Shown one piece after another: positions 1 to 7,728 of a DNA stretch of 64,000 nucleotides. Source of the DNA: Streptomyces sp. NBC_01750 (GTDB lineage Bacteria; Actinomycetota; Actinomycetes; Streptomycetales; Streptomycetaceae); the NCBI RefSeq assembly GCF_035918095.1, contig NZ_CP109137.1, forward strand, positions 4,342,001 to 4,406,000, written 5' to 3'. Numbering within the stretch: the stretch's first letter is position 1; every line of letters starts with the position of its first letter. The position numbers and the translations under genes are program-made. Under the pieces are notes generated by a model that saw only the letters and a list, made by a program, of their open reading frames with translations, had not been told where the DNA came from and did not search any database.

Positions 1-144
1 GTCGTGGTGGAGCGAGAGTTCCAGCCGGTCCGGGTAGAGCGGCGACACATGCACGTGCACGGCCGGCAGATCCGGGAAGTCGACCGCCAGCATGCGCAGC
101 ACGCGCAGCGGGGCAGTCAGGTTGTTCAGTGTCAGGTCGTTCAT
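1..144 (-). CDS. Hypothetical protein, N-terminal part only
   Basis: The gene starts with ATG at 144 and runs off the left edge after 48 codons. The visible start is MNDLTLNNLTAPLRVLRML, followed by a stretch rich in Val, His and Leu. Its ATG overlaps the TGA of the preceding 98-codon gene by 4 bases (ATGA), so the two are very probably translationally coupled. I do not recognise the family. From its place downstream of KorSA-type operators it may belong to the transfer or spread operon of the element, which is inference from position only. Confidence 0.6.
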   Translation of the reverse strand, partial: MNDLTLNNLTAPLRVLRMLAVDFPDLPAVHVHVSPLYPDRLELSLHHD

Positions 145-437
145 GCCGCGGCCCTCTTGCCCGCACGCGACTGACGGCGGCCCGCGGGACGCGTCAGAGG
201 GACGACGTTGAACAGCTCCGGGGCGAACGCCTCGATCGCCTCCGCGGCAACCGCGCTCACCCGGTCCGCAAGCTCCGGACTGTCCGCGAGGATGTCCCGG
301 GCCGCATCTTCGCGAGCCGCCCGCTCCAGCTCGCTCTCACCCTCGACACCCAGCCACAGATCCAGCGGGGTACCGAGCGCGAGCTCAACGAACTCTGTGG
401 CGGTAACAGCCACATGACCAGCAACGATGGTCCTCAT
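141..437 (-). CDS. Small hypothetical protein of the integrative element
   Basis: This 98-residue protein begins MRTIVAGHVAVTATEFVEL and has an acidic, Glu/Ala-rich middle and a basic tail (GRRQSRAGKRAAA). No membrane segment or known catalytic motif is visible. AAAGGAAC lies about 8 bases before the ATG at 437 and is a reasonable ribosome binding site. It is the first gene after a roughly 480-base leader that contains a palindromic operator (854-869) and a GC-rich hairpin (474-501). It overlaps the next gene by 4 bases. The arrangement suggests an operon repressed by the GntR protein at 922-1701. The function is unknown. Confidence 0.6.
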   Translation of the reverse strand: MRTIVAGHVAVTATEFVELALGTPLDLWLGVEGESELERAAREDAARDILADSPELADRVSAVAAEAIEAFAPELFNVVPLTRPAGRRQSRAGKRAAA

Positions 438-473
438 GGGTCGTAGTTCCTTTCAGGTGGACGGCCCGAACAG

Positions 474-501
474 CGGCCCCGGTGTTCCCGCACCGGGGCC
501 G
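474..501 (-). terminator. GC-rich hairpin in the operon leader
   Basis: The arms CGGCCCCGGTG (474-484) and CACCGGGGCCG (491-501) pair perfectly over 11 bases around a 6-base loop. There is no T-tract. It lies between the operator at 854-869 and the first gene of the leftward operon, so it could be an attenuator or a processing structure. Confidence 0.45.
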
Positions 502-817
502 CACGCCATTGGTGGGTCTGTCAGGTCTGTACGTGGATCTCCTGTTCGCACGGCGCTGCTCGGCCCGGGGAGTCCCGAGGTCCCGGAAGTCATGGCAGCG
601 GTGTGCCGTGCGGTTCTTTCGAGTCGGTGGCGTGTCCCCCTTCGGGGTGTGGGACCCGGTTGTGACGCGGGTCCGGTCTCGGCCGACTGGTCTCCACTCG
701 CCCTCGGCTGGCGCTGTCACGGCCGTCTCGCTGCGGTGGATCACACTGTGGAGTTGTGGAGCAACGCGCCCTTTCGGGCACGCAATGCACGGAGCTTGAG
801 AGCTCCTGTACTCCTGT

Positions 818-833
818 ACTCATGTGTAGGAGT
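818..833. promoter_or_regulatory. Degenerate copy of the GntR operator
   Basis: ACTCATGTGTAGGAGT matches the perfect palindrome at 854-869 at 13 of 16 positions, with an intact left half. The bases just upstream repeat TGTACTCC. It is probably an auxiliary half-site. Confidence 0.4.
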
Positions 834-853
834 TCGCTTCATCAGAGTGCCCA

Positions 854-869
854 ACTCATGTACATGAGT
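854..869. promoter_or_regulatory. Palindromic operator for the KorSA-like repressor
   Basis: ACTCATGTACATGAGT is a perfect 16-base palindrome. A 14/16 copy lies at 1721-1736 in the divergent GntR/Nudix promoter. HutC-type GntR proteins bind such dyads, and KorSA of pSAM2 represses from conserved operators. Binding by the neighbouring GntR protein is inferred from shared sequence and position. Confidence 0.65.
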
Positions 870-921
870 CAACCCGCCGCGAGAAGAATCTTCACGACGG
901 GCTGCCGGGGCTGAGCTTCCG

Positions 922-1701
922 TCAGTCCCCGGCGGGAATGCGGTAGTCGAGAACGAACTGGTCAGCGGCCATGATGGTGTCGCATACCTCCACGACGCGG
1001 CCCGTGTCTGTCTCCGCACTGCGGGTGAGGTGGATGATCGGAGAGCCGGGGCTGAGGCTCAGGGCGACCGTCTCCTGTTTGGTGGCAAGCCTCGCGCGGA
1101 CTGTCTCGGTGAACTCGGAGAACGTGTGTCCGTTGTCCTCCAGGCGTGCGTAGATGCCGCCGCCTCCTGGATTCTCAGCGAACAGTTCCGGAATGTCCTT
1201 CGCGATGTCCCATGGCAGGTAGGACGTTGCCTCTTCCGTCGGTGTGCCGTCGCTGAAGTACAGCCGGCGACGTGCGAGCACCTGTGTGCCAGCGGGCACG
1301 CCCAGCCGTTCCGCGATATCGCTCGGTGCTTCGGCCGGGCCGATGTAGAGGACCGTTACGCCGGGCTTCTTGCCCGCCTGCTCCGTCTCCGCGATGTAGG
1401 CGGCCTTCCCCGCCCTGCGGTGCGACCGCCGGAACCGGTCCGAGGACTTGCGGCGTACGGGGGGCTGGCTCTTTACGAATGAGCCCTTGCCGTGGTGGGT
1501 GTCGATCAGGCCCGTCGGGCGCAGCTCTGCGACGGCCTTGCGCGCCGTGCCCTGCGACACCGAGTAGCGAGCCATCAGCTCCGACTCACTGGGCACCTTC
1601 TCTCCGGGTGCAAGCACTCCAGCCCTGATCTGCTGAGCGAGGTCTTCGGCGATCTGTAGGTACCGTGGCTTGCCAGAGTCCCTAGAGGCTGTGGTCCCCA
1701 T
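922..1701 (-). CDS. KorSA-like GntR-family repressor (HutC subfamily)
   Basis: This 259-residue regulator has an N-terminal winged helix-turn-helix (about residues 11-77). The characteristic segment reads PSESELMARYSVSQGTARKA. A C-terminal UTRA-type ligand-binding domain (about 95-255) follows, which is the HutC layout. It starts with ATG at 1701 and is divergent from the Nudix gene, with a near-perfect copy of its probable operator (1721-1736) between them. That implies autoregulation. In pSAM2, KorSA is a GntR-type repressor that keeps the element integrated by silencing its activator gene. The same role is inferred here from family, partner gene and operators. GntR assignment is firm; KorSA orthology is likely but untested. 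Confidence 0.85.
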   Translation of the reverse strand: MGTTASRDSGKPRYLQIAEDLAQQIRAGVLAPGEKVPSESELMARYSVSQGTARKAVAELRPTGLIDTHHGKGSFVKSQPPVRRKSSDRFRRSHRRAGKAAYIAETEQAGKKPGVTVLYIGPAEAPSDIAERLGVPAGTQVLARRRLYFSDGTPTEEATSYLPWDIAKDIPELFAENPGGGGIYARLEDNGHTFSEFTETVRARLATKQETVALSLSPGSPIIHLTRSAETDTGRVVEVCDTIMAADQFVLDYRIPAGD

Positions 1702-1720
1702 GTCCTTCTGCTCCTCCTAT

Positions 1721-1736
1721 GCTCATATACATGAGT
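1721..1736. promoter_or_regulatory. GntR operator in the divergent promoter
   Basis: GCTCATATACATGAGT matches the palindrome at 854-869 at 14 of 16 positions. It lies 20 bases from the GntR start codon, and it covers the upstream in-frame ATGs of the Nudix gene. This supports translation of the Nudix gene from 1761 instead. Confidence 0.6.
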
Positions 1737-1760
1737 AACGCTACCCAGGAAGGCGCGTCA

Positions 1761-2216
1761 ATGTCGCTGCACTCGGTCTCTGTAGCGGGCATCGTGGTCC
1801 GTCAGGATGGACGTGTTCTCGTGATCCGGCGGGCCGACAACGACGCATGGGAGGCGCCGGGCGGCGTTCTGGAGCTTGACGAGCGGCCGGAGGACGGCGC
1901 CTGCCGGGAAGTCTTGGAAGAGACTGGCATCAAGGTTGACGCTGTGCGCCTGACCGGGGTCTACAAGAACATGGCGCGCGGCATCGTGGCCCTCGTGTTT
2001 CTGTGCCGGCCGGTCGGAGGGGAAGAGCGCACCTCTAGCGAGTCGGTCGACGTACAGTGGTTCACTCGCCAAGAGGTAGAGAGCCACATGCTTGAGGCGT
2101 ACTCGGTGCGCGTGCTCGATGCTCTCGACAGCGACGCGGCGCAGGTGCGTGCCCATGATGGGCGCCAGCTGATTGACACCGCCGATTCACCAGCGGCTAC
2201 CCACCCCCCCGCTTGA
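1761..2216 (+). CDS. Nudix hydrolase, Pif-like
   Basis: This 151-residue protein has a complete Nudix box. G35 is followed by E41 and then R49-E50-V-L-E53-E54-T-G56-I, matching the canonical G-x5-E-x7-REUxEExGU that binds divalent metal and cleaves nucleoside diphosphates linked to another moiety. I chose ATG 1761 because AGGAAGG sits 7 bases upstream. Two earlier in-frame ATGs (1719, 1731) fall inside the operator. The gene is divergent from the KorSA-like repressor. In pSAM2 the immunity protein Pif carries a Nudix motif and blocks redundant transfer into cells that already hold the element. That role is an inference for this gene. The last 20 residues are a low-complexity tail. Confidence 0.85.
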   Translation: MSLHSVSVAGIVVRQDGRVLVIRRADNDAWEAPGGVLELDERPEDGACREVLEETGIKVDAVRLTGVYKNMARGIVALVFLCRPVGGEERTSSESVDVQWFTRQEVESHMLEAYSVRVLDALDSDAAQVRAHDGRQLIDTADSPAATHPPA

Positions 2217-2645
2217 GTCCGCACTCCCGCTGCACGTCGGCCACCCGGCAAGGAACAGGCGAAGTGGTTCCCGTCATGCGTGCTCGGTGTGAAGGTGCGC
2301 GTAAGTGACGTGCCATGAGAGTGCCGCTGCTGCCGCTGGCCACCTCAAGCAGGCGTGGCGGGACAGTGGGACACCGCCTGCTGAACACTGCCCCCAACCC
2401 GTTCTCGCAGATCAACCCACCTAGGGGACAGTGAGACAGCAGAGACACCTACCACCGAGAGCCCATCGAAACGGCGAAGGCGTTCGGCGCTCCTTCGCCA
2501 TGGCGGCCAGCCGCCGCGGTTCCGGCCCTCGTGTTCCTCCAGATCCATGGGACCTCGTGCATCCCGGATCGGGGCGCCCCGCAAGGTGGTTTTGTCCCTG
2601 CTCCTCAAGGGCACTCGGCCAGTGAGACTGCGCGGAGGTACTGAG
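2217..2645. other. Gene-free stretch with a short direct repeat
   Basis: No supported gene lies here. GGGACAGTGGGACAC (2360-2374) and GGGACAGTGAGACAG (2425-2439) form an imperfect direct repeat, 65 bases apart. Streptomyces conjugative elements carry short repeats where the transfer ATPase binds, but I have no direct evidence that these are such sites. Confidence 0.3.
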
Positions 2646-2819
2646 ATGAGTGCCGGAGAGAAAGCCAAGGCGAAGGCCGAACAGGTCGTCGGAAAGACCG
2701 TGCGGAAGGCGGCCCACGCGGTGCACAAAGAGACCCTCGCAGCAAAGGGCGCCGCCCTCGAAGCACGGGGCAAGATGCGGGGCGAGAAAGAGAGGACCAA
2801 GGACTCCTTCAAGCGCTGA
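2646..2819 (+). CDS. CsbD-like small stress protein
   Basis: This 57-residue, highly charged protein starts MSAGEKAKAKAEQVVGKTVR and has no hydrophobic segment. The composition (Lys/Ala/Glu-rich amphipathic helices, G-K-x-x-x near the start) resembles the CsbD family of general-stress proteins of unknown biochemical role. GGAGG 7 bases before the ATG at 2646 fixes the start. It stands alone, and is convergent with the DUF6414-type gene across a hairpin at 2881-2898. The family call rests on composition and length only. Confidence 0.6.
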   Translation: MSAGEKAKAKAEQVVGKTVRKAAHAVHKETLAAKGAALEARGKMRGEKERTKDSFKR

Positions 2820-2880
2820 CAATGTCATGACATTGGGTCACCGTGGTCGCGTGGCAGTGCCGAGCCGGGCCGGGTCAAGG

Positions 2881-2898
2881 CGCCGCGCAAGCGCGGCG
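2881..2898. terminator. Hairpin between convergent genes
   Basis: CGCCGCG (2881-2887) and CGCGGCG (2892-2898) pair perfectly around CAAG. It sits between the CsbD-like gene and the convergent DUF6414-type gene. A separate perfect palindrome, AATGTCATGACATT, lies just before it at 2821-2834. Confidence 0.5.
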
Positions 2899-3054
2899 CG
2901 CGCCGCTGCCCCCGGCCGCGGGCTTGCCTCTGTCTTCGCCCGGCTGCCCCCGGCCGGGCGGCGGCGCACCGAGCGCGACACCAGCCCTAGAGAAACCGCC
3001 GGCACGGGGGTTGGGAAAACCCGCTGTGGTTGGGCGGTCGGCTACGCGGACCTG

Positions 3055-4050
3055 TCACTGCTGTCGAACAATGCTGCTAGAAAGTCGAGGGATCGAGCGA
3101 TACACCGCAAATGGAATCAAGGAGAATCCGGGATGCTGGGGAAGGTCAATGAATCCCATCCCACCCAAATACTTCATGAGCCCATTAATCGAGTCCGCGA
3201 ATTGCCCCCTGTTTACAGTTCCATCCGGATTAGTGAATGCCAGATCGGGTAGTTCTGTGTCTTCGGGGCCGTAGCTACCAACGCTACCCACGAGCGTCCA
3301 TTCTTGCCTCGATGTTCCGTATCGCGCGAAGAGGATATCGGCCTCGGTGTCCAGGTACTGGCGACCCTCTTGCAGTCGGGAGCCGATCAACACCTCTCCC
3401 GAATCAACAGGCGAGAGATTGATATGCAGTCCTGGGGCGAAGATCCCCCTAGCCATGCGAATGATGGAACGGAGAGATGCGCCGTCGACTCCTTCCATCC
3501 CATAAAAGTCCACGATGGCATCTTCCAGCTGGCGCTCCGGTTGCATTTGTCCGGACTTCGGCGGTCGCTGTTGCCCCTGCTTTCCCGTGCGGGGCGATGA
3601 GCCAGTGGGCGCAGATGATGGCAGGGCTCCAATGCCCTGCAATCCGGTAGCAACTGAAGCAAACCCCGAGAAAACGCCAGCGGCATATCGCGTGTCGAAG
3701 AGTGATCCCGGAGCAGTGATCCGAACGAGTGACCCCGGAGGGGCGATCTCCTTTAGATTCCCCGACGTCCATTGAGTGATGTCGGCGGCTTCTACCGATA
3801 TGTCCCGGAGTAGGGACTCGGTTTCCAGTGCGTCCTCAAGCATGGGGAAGATGGCATCACCTAGGGATTTCTGCGTATATCTTTCACTGCCAGTCACCTG
3901 CAAGTGCTGGGCAACGCTCCTCGGCCCAATAGTGTTCTTCTTCTCGTCGCGACTGGTTTCCCGTTCCTCTTCTGCTACTCCGCCATCAAGCTGAGCTAGC
4001 ATCGCCCTGACTTTGTCGGTGTCTACATACAAAAATTCACGCAGGATCAA
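3055..4050 (-). CDS. DUF6414-type protein of the cargo module
   Basis: The 331-residue product begins with the segment ILREFLYVDTDKVRAMLAQL, which I recognise as the opening of the DUF6414 family (function unknown). No enzyme motif or membrane helix is evident. A Gly/Ser/Pro-rich linker lies about mid-protein. A further in-frame stretch of 96 codons upstream looks non-coding in this frame. I choose TTG at 4050, with AGGGG about 7 bases before it, directly after the stop of the 106-codon gene at 4061-4381. The two would then be coupled. The gene is AT-richer than its surroundings. Its position beside a divergent nuclease-like gene in mobile-element cargo suggests a defence or competition role, which is inference. 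Confidence 0.7.
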   Translation of the reverse strand: MILREFLYVDTDKVRAMLAQLDGGVAEEERETSRDEKKNTIGPRSVAQHLQVTGSERYTQKSLGDAIFPMLEDALETESLLRDISVEAADITQWTSGNLKEIAPPGSLVRITAPGSLFDTRYAAGVFSGFASVATGLQGIGALPSSAPTGSSPRTGKQGQQRPPKSGQMQPERQLEDAIVDFYGMEGVDGASLRSIIRMARGIFAPGLHINLSPVDSGEVLIGSRLQEGRQYLDTEADILFARYGTSRQEWTLVGSVGSYGPEDTELPDLAFTNPDGTVNRGQFADSINGLMKYLGGMGFIDLPQHPGFSLIPFAVYRSIPRLSSSIVRQQ

Positions 4051-4060
4051 AGGATGCCCC

Positions 4061-4381
4061 TCACTCGATCGGAGGGCTATGGTATTCGTAGTACGGCCAG
4101 CGCTGCAGGTTGTTCGAAAAAATGGCACTGCGTGCCGAATTTCCGACGCGAGTGGTGGCGTGCGCAACTGGTCCGGACCCGAAATCGTTCGCACAGATGT
4201 CCACGAGCCGCTTGGGCCCTGCTGGCTCAGGGGTGCGATGCTCCCGAAGCCACGAGGGGCTCCACCTCGAAGGGGGAAGGGCATCCAACACAGCCCAGAG
4301 CCGAAACGCTGAGCCTCTTTCGGCCAACTCGACGCCATAGAGCGTAGAGAATTCTAAGCGTGGGTAGTGATGCCGTTCCAT
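4061..4381 (-). CDS. Small unknown protein upstream of the DUF6414-type gene
   Basis: This is a 106-residue reading frame starting MERHHYPRLEFSTLYGVELA and ending in a Trp/Tyr-rich segment (QRWPYYEYHSPPIE). Amino acid composition looks like a folded protein, with spaced Trp and Tyr and no runs of Arg or Ala, unlike shadow frames. Its stop lies 10 bases before the TTG start of the DUF6414-type gene, and its start is 31 bases from the divergent nuclease-like gene. The ribosome binding site is poor, and an alternative ATG at 4414 would overlap the divergent start codon. I do not recognise the family. It fits as the third member of the cargo module. Confidence 0.5.
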   Translation of the reverse strand: MERHHYPRLEFSTLYGVELAERGSAFRLWAVLDALPPSRWSPSWLREHRTPEPAGPKRLVDICANDFGSGPVAHATTRVGNSARSAIFSNNLQRWPYYEYHSPPIE

Positions 4382-4412
4382 GGAAGGTCGTTCGGCGAGC
4401 CTGGGGGGCGTC

Positions 4413-5900
4413 ATGCGTGTTTCCGAGTACTACAAACTGGGTCGAACTCAGCCAACTCTCGACTTTGTCGATGTGGACGTAGAAACAGACACTCCAGTCT
4501 ACATAGACCCCAGCACGCTAAAGAACCTTCCGGACGAGTGGTCAAGCCAGTGCCACACAATGCTTTCGACGTTCTTTCACAGTGTCGTCGATGCAATTAC
4601 CCACGGCGACCCTCATCGGCTACGTGAACTCCTTGTCCGCCTCCAAGAGCCTAACGAAACTCACTTCGGATTGTCCAAGGGAAAGTCGCGCGGCCGCGGC
4701 CTGGGACCGTATCTTGTGCAACGCATTTCCAAGAACCTCACCGTCAGCAAAGCTGCAGAAACCGGACTACTTGAGGACCTGGAAGACACTGCACTATTTA
4801 TCGAAGGGATTGGCAAGGACATCATTTCCGATGTCACCACGAATATAATTCGCGGAATGCTGATCTCCTACACCCAATCCATGGCATCAATGTACGGAAT
4901 GGAGCTACGCGAGGGAATTAACAGCGGACTCGTCTGGAATCCTTCGGCCTGCGAGTGGGAAGAGGGCAATACGAGGATGCTCGTACCGTTAAGCAACCCG
5001 CTCCTGCTGGTACCCAAGGTGATCGTCCGCCACGATCTCCATCTAACCAAAGAAGATTACTTCAGAAACCATCTGGCGCCCACACTTCAAGATGAAGAGC
5101 TCGACAATCCGAGCAGCAAACTCGTGCAAACAGCCAAGAGCGGGCGAAAATTCGTAACCAAAATTGACGTTGAATTGGAGTATGGCGGAGGAAAAGAAAA
5201 GATGGTCGACCTGAGCGTGACCCGACCTCAGGTATTCCACGCCTATAAGGAGCAGAAACGGAAGAAGCCGTCGCACCCTCTGGATCATGATGAGCTAAGT
5301 CAGGCGACCGGCACTAAGCCCGTTAATTACCGGAATCTACTCAAGGCTGTCCTCGACACCCCACCAGGCACAGAAAACGCCACGGAATATCATCACAGAG
5401 TCCATGGAGTCCTAAGTGCAATCTTCTATCCGTGGCTGACCTACCCTATTGTCGAGCATCCCTTGGATCAAGCCCGGAAACGCGTCGACATCACCTACAC
5501 GAACAATGCGACAGACGGATTCTTCGGGTGGGTGATGCGACAGGGGCACCCAAGTTCCCACATATTCGTCGAGTGCAAGAACTATCACTCTGAGCTCGGA
5601 AATCCAGAGTTGGATCAGCTGTGCGGAAGATTCTCACCACTGCGCGGAAAGGTCGGGCTATTACTGTGTAGGTCTCTCGCCGAAAAGGAGAGATTTCTGC
5701 AGCGTTGCCGAGACGCAGCGCTCAGTCGACACGAATTTGTACTCCTGCTGGACGACGACGATCTTTCAACCCTTGTTGATGAGGTCGTAACAGCGAACAC
5801 CCCAGTCGATCCGAACGAGCTCGACAACGAGGAGCAAGAGCGGCCTTACCCAGGAGAGTTCCGGCTACTCTTCGAGCGGTTCCGCAAGCTCGTAAGTTGA
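4413..5900 (+). CDS. PD-(D/E)xK nuclease-like protein, candidate defence effector
   Basis: This 495-residue protein has an all-new N-terminal region and a C-terminal segment with restriction-endonuclease-like motifs. A Glu (about E325) in a helix is followed by a strand ending in Asp (D359 in RKRVDITY) and by the E-x-K strand (E387, K389 in HIFVECKNY). This is the usual order for PD-(D/E)xK nucleases acting on DNA. An acidic stretch (LLLDDDDL) follows. ATG 4413 is chosen because GGGGGG precedes it at proper spacing; an ATG at 4380 has no such site. No helicase or methylase motif is seen. Base composition is the most AT-rich of the window. Divergence from the DUF6414-type pair over a very short interval suggests co-regulation. 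The nuclease fold is inferred from motifs, and defence from context. Confidence 0.7.
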   Translation: MRVSEYYKLGRTQPTLDFVDVDVETDTPVYIDPSTLKNLPDEWSSQCHTMLSTFFHSVVDAITHGDPHRLRELLVRLQEPNETHFGLSKGKSRGRGLGPYLVQRISKNLTVSKAAETGLLEDLEDTALFIEGIGKDIISDVTTNIIRGMLISYTQSMASMYGMELREGINSGLVWNPSACEWEEGNTRMLVPLSNPLLLVPKVIVRHDLHLTKEDYFRNHLAPTLQDEELDNPSSKLVQTAKSGRKFVTKIDVELEYGGGKEKMVDLSVTRPQVFHAYKEQKRKKPSHPLDHDELSQATGTKPVNYRNLLKAVLDTPPGTENATEYHHRVHGVLSAIFYPWLTYPIVEHPLDQARKRVDITYTNNATDGFFGWVMRQGHPSSHIFVECKNYHSELGNPELDQLCGRFSPLRGKVGLLLCRSLAEKERFLQRCRDAALSRHEFVLLLDDDDLSTLVDEVVTANTPVDPNELDNEEQERPYPGEFRLLFERFRKLVS

Positions 5901-6432
5901 TCTCTGGCAACACCCAGCGTGATCAGGCTGAACCAGCTGGCGCCGGGAGGAGAGAGCGACAGCGGCGAGTGTCTAACTGCGTGACGACGCCGACAGACAG
6001 CGGCGGACACCCACGCACGTCTGCGGAGTATCGCAGCAGGTGAAGGCACGGCGGCCCCTGGTCGAGCCGCCACCCAAGTTACTTCTGGACGAAGAGGTCA
6101 CCTGCCGTAGCTGTGCCAGATCGCGCGGCCAACCTCCGGCTAATCAGTACAGCGAGGAATGCCGGGGAGTCCGTATACGCAGGTCAGGGTTTCGCTCGGA
6201 TGGCGATCGCACTGGTCTTGAAATCCGCGGCCCCTGCCTGTCGTCTCAAGGCAGGGGGCCGCGGCGGATGCTCGGGAGAACACCACGCTGGACGCATCGA
6301 GCGTCTGCATGCCCGACCTCCTGAACTGCGGTAGCAGTTGAAGTCAGCATGTCGCTGGTCGGCAGACACCAACCCAGCCCTATCAAACCAGCTGTGCGCG
6401 GTGCTCGCCCCGGCGGTTGCTGGCCTAGCCGC
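5901..6432. other. Intergenic stretch with one strong hairpin
   Basis: I see no supported gene in these 530 bases. They lie between the converging nuclease-like gene and the double-HTH gene and contain the hairpin at 6225-6264. Confidence 0.6.
6225..6264. terminator. Bidirectional hairpin between convergent genes
   Basis: CCGCGGCCCCTGCCT (6225-6239) pairs with AGGCAGGGGGCCGCGG (6249-6264) with a single bulged G and a 9-base loop. It has no T-tract, as is common for Streptomyces terminators. Confidence 0.6.
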
Positions 6433-7728
6433 TCAGTCCTGGGCATCGATGGAGAACAGCTCGTCGGTGGCGACCAGCGACAGAGAGTTCGTGCCCACCA
6501 TGAGGTCGAACCGGGGACTCAGCTTCAAGGGGATGATGCTCTTGGTATCCGCCGCCACCATGCGCGCGGATTCAAGAAGCGGCTGGGGCACCACCAGGCG
6601 CTCGGCACGACTCGGCAGCGTGAACGTCTCCGGTCCGCTGCCGGGTCCGCGCGTCTTCGCACTGGCGCGGGCCACCGTGCGGAGGGGCCGGCGGACGCCC
6701 GGGTAGAGCGCCGCGTACAGCCCAGCGAAGGCGCTGACGTGATTCGTCCCCCGGGCAGAGAGGCGACAGACCGCGATGTCCTCAACGGTGTGACGCTCGA
6801 CCATATTTGGCGGCAGCACGTCGGGGTCCGTGCATAGGAGCGTAGTGGTCGCCCAAATACCCGCATCGGAGCGCACCGTGGCGTCGACGTTGTAGAGGTC
6901 GACCAGAAGCTGCCAGACGTCTGACGGCTGAGCGGTTCGGTGGAACTGCTCCAGGCGCCGTGGCATCCTGCCCAGGTTTCTGTAGAAAATCTCGTTCCAG
7001 CGGTTCAGGGCTAGTTGTGCACCCGCCTGCCGGTGACGGTCGGTGTCGTAGTCCGCGATGATGCGCTCGCGTCGGGCGCGCACCTGCTTCTGCCGCAGTT
7101 CGCCCAGTTCATAGGTGAGGACGCGACGTATCCGCTGCACGGGGCGGCCGTACGCCGCAGCCAGTTCGATCAGGTTCGGGTCATCGAGGGCGGGCCCCCG
7201 CCACGGGCCAGGCCTGGGCACATAGCGTTCGGCCATAGCCACGACCAGTTCGGATGCTCGAGCCTGACGGCGCTGCACCGCCGGCGCCTGGTCGATAGCC
7301 CGCTCCACCATCCCCAGAGACATGCCCAGAGCAGCGGCGACCTCGTCCACGAACCGGGGACGACGACTCGGCACGATGCCCTCGTTCTCGAACCTGCGGT
7401 AGTTCTTGGGGGAAACCCCGAGAAGGCTCACCACGTCCCGCGCCCGCAGCCCGGCACCACGCCGGTAGTCCGCAAGCGCCCACGAGTTGCGCTCTTCAAA
7501 GTTCATGAGTTGCCACGGGTGGACCTTCAGCGCCCAGGCTAGGGCCCGCACCCGCGGCGGGTCCGGCACTCGGTGCCCGTTCTCATAGGCGAGGATCTGT
7601 GCTTTCGTCGCCCCGACGGCGCGTGCCAGCTCCTCCGCGGTCATCGCTATCCCCGTCGGGCGCCCGTAGGCTTTCATCCGATATGCGCGCAGCGCAGAGG
7701 GGCTGAAATCAGCCAGGCCCCGTGCCAT
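6433..7728 (-). CDS. Double helix-turn-helix (XRE) protein of the element
   Basis: The 431-residue protein carries two XRE-type helix-turn-helix domains, at about residues 28-68 (MTAEELARAVGATKAQILAY) and 84-125 (ARDVVSLLGVSPKNYRRFEN). A long alpha-helical, Arg-rich region without an enzyme motif follows. Its C-terminus is mostly hydrophobic beta/alpha sequence. I start it at ATG 7728, where GAGAAAGAG precedes. Earlier in-frame sequence reads as non-coding. It is convergent with the nuclease-like gene across a hairpin. Similar two-HTH proteins occur as cargo or control genes on streptomycete elements. The target and role are not visible. Confidence 0.75.
   Translation of the reverse strand: MARGLADFSPSALRAYRMKAYGRPTGIAMTAEELARAVGATKAQILAYENGHRVPDPPRVRALAWALKVHPWQLMNFEERNSWALADYRRGAGLRARDVVSLLGVSPKNYRRFENEGIVPSRRPRFVDEVAAALGMSLGMVERAIDQAPAVQRRQARASELVVAMAERYVPRPGPWRGPALDDPNLIELAAAYGRPVQRIRRVLTYELGELRQKQVRARRERIIADYDTDRHRQAGAQLALNRWNEIFYRNLGRMPRRLEQFHRTAQPSDVWQLLVDLYNVDATVRSDAGIWATTTLLCTDPDVLPPNMVERHTVEDIAVCRLSARGTNHVSAFAGLYAALYPGVRRPLRTVARASAKTRGPGSGPETFTLPSRAERLVVPQPLLESARMVAADTKSIIPLKLSPRFDLMVGTNSLSLVATDELFSIDAQD

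Larger units (their letters stand above)
438..921. other. Leader and control region without a convincing gene
   Basis: This 484-base stretch holds a strong hairpin at 474-501, a perfect palindrome at 854-869 and a degenerate copy of it at 818-833. A 119-codon reading frame on the minus strand (385-744) has no ribosome binding site and overlaps the 98-codon gene, so I do not call it. Confidence 0.6.

Noticed and set aside
385..744. 119-codon minus-strand frame starting at GTG 744
   Set aside because: No ribosome binding site, overlaps the supported 98-codon gene, and its Arg/Thr/Pro-rich composition looks like leader sequence.
2821..2834. Perfect palindrome AATGTCATGACATT
   Set aside because: It lies just after the CsbD-like stop with no promoter context and no second copy seen; probably part of the termination region.
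4110..4340. 76-codon plus-strand frame inside the divergent region
   Set aside because: It is the complement of the more protein-like minus-strand 106-codon frame and has no ribosome binding site.
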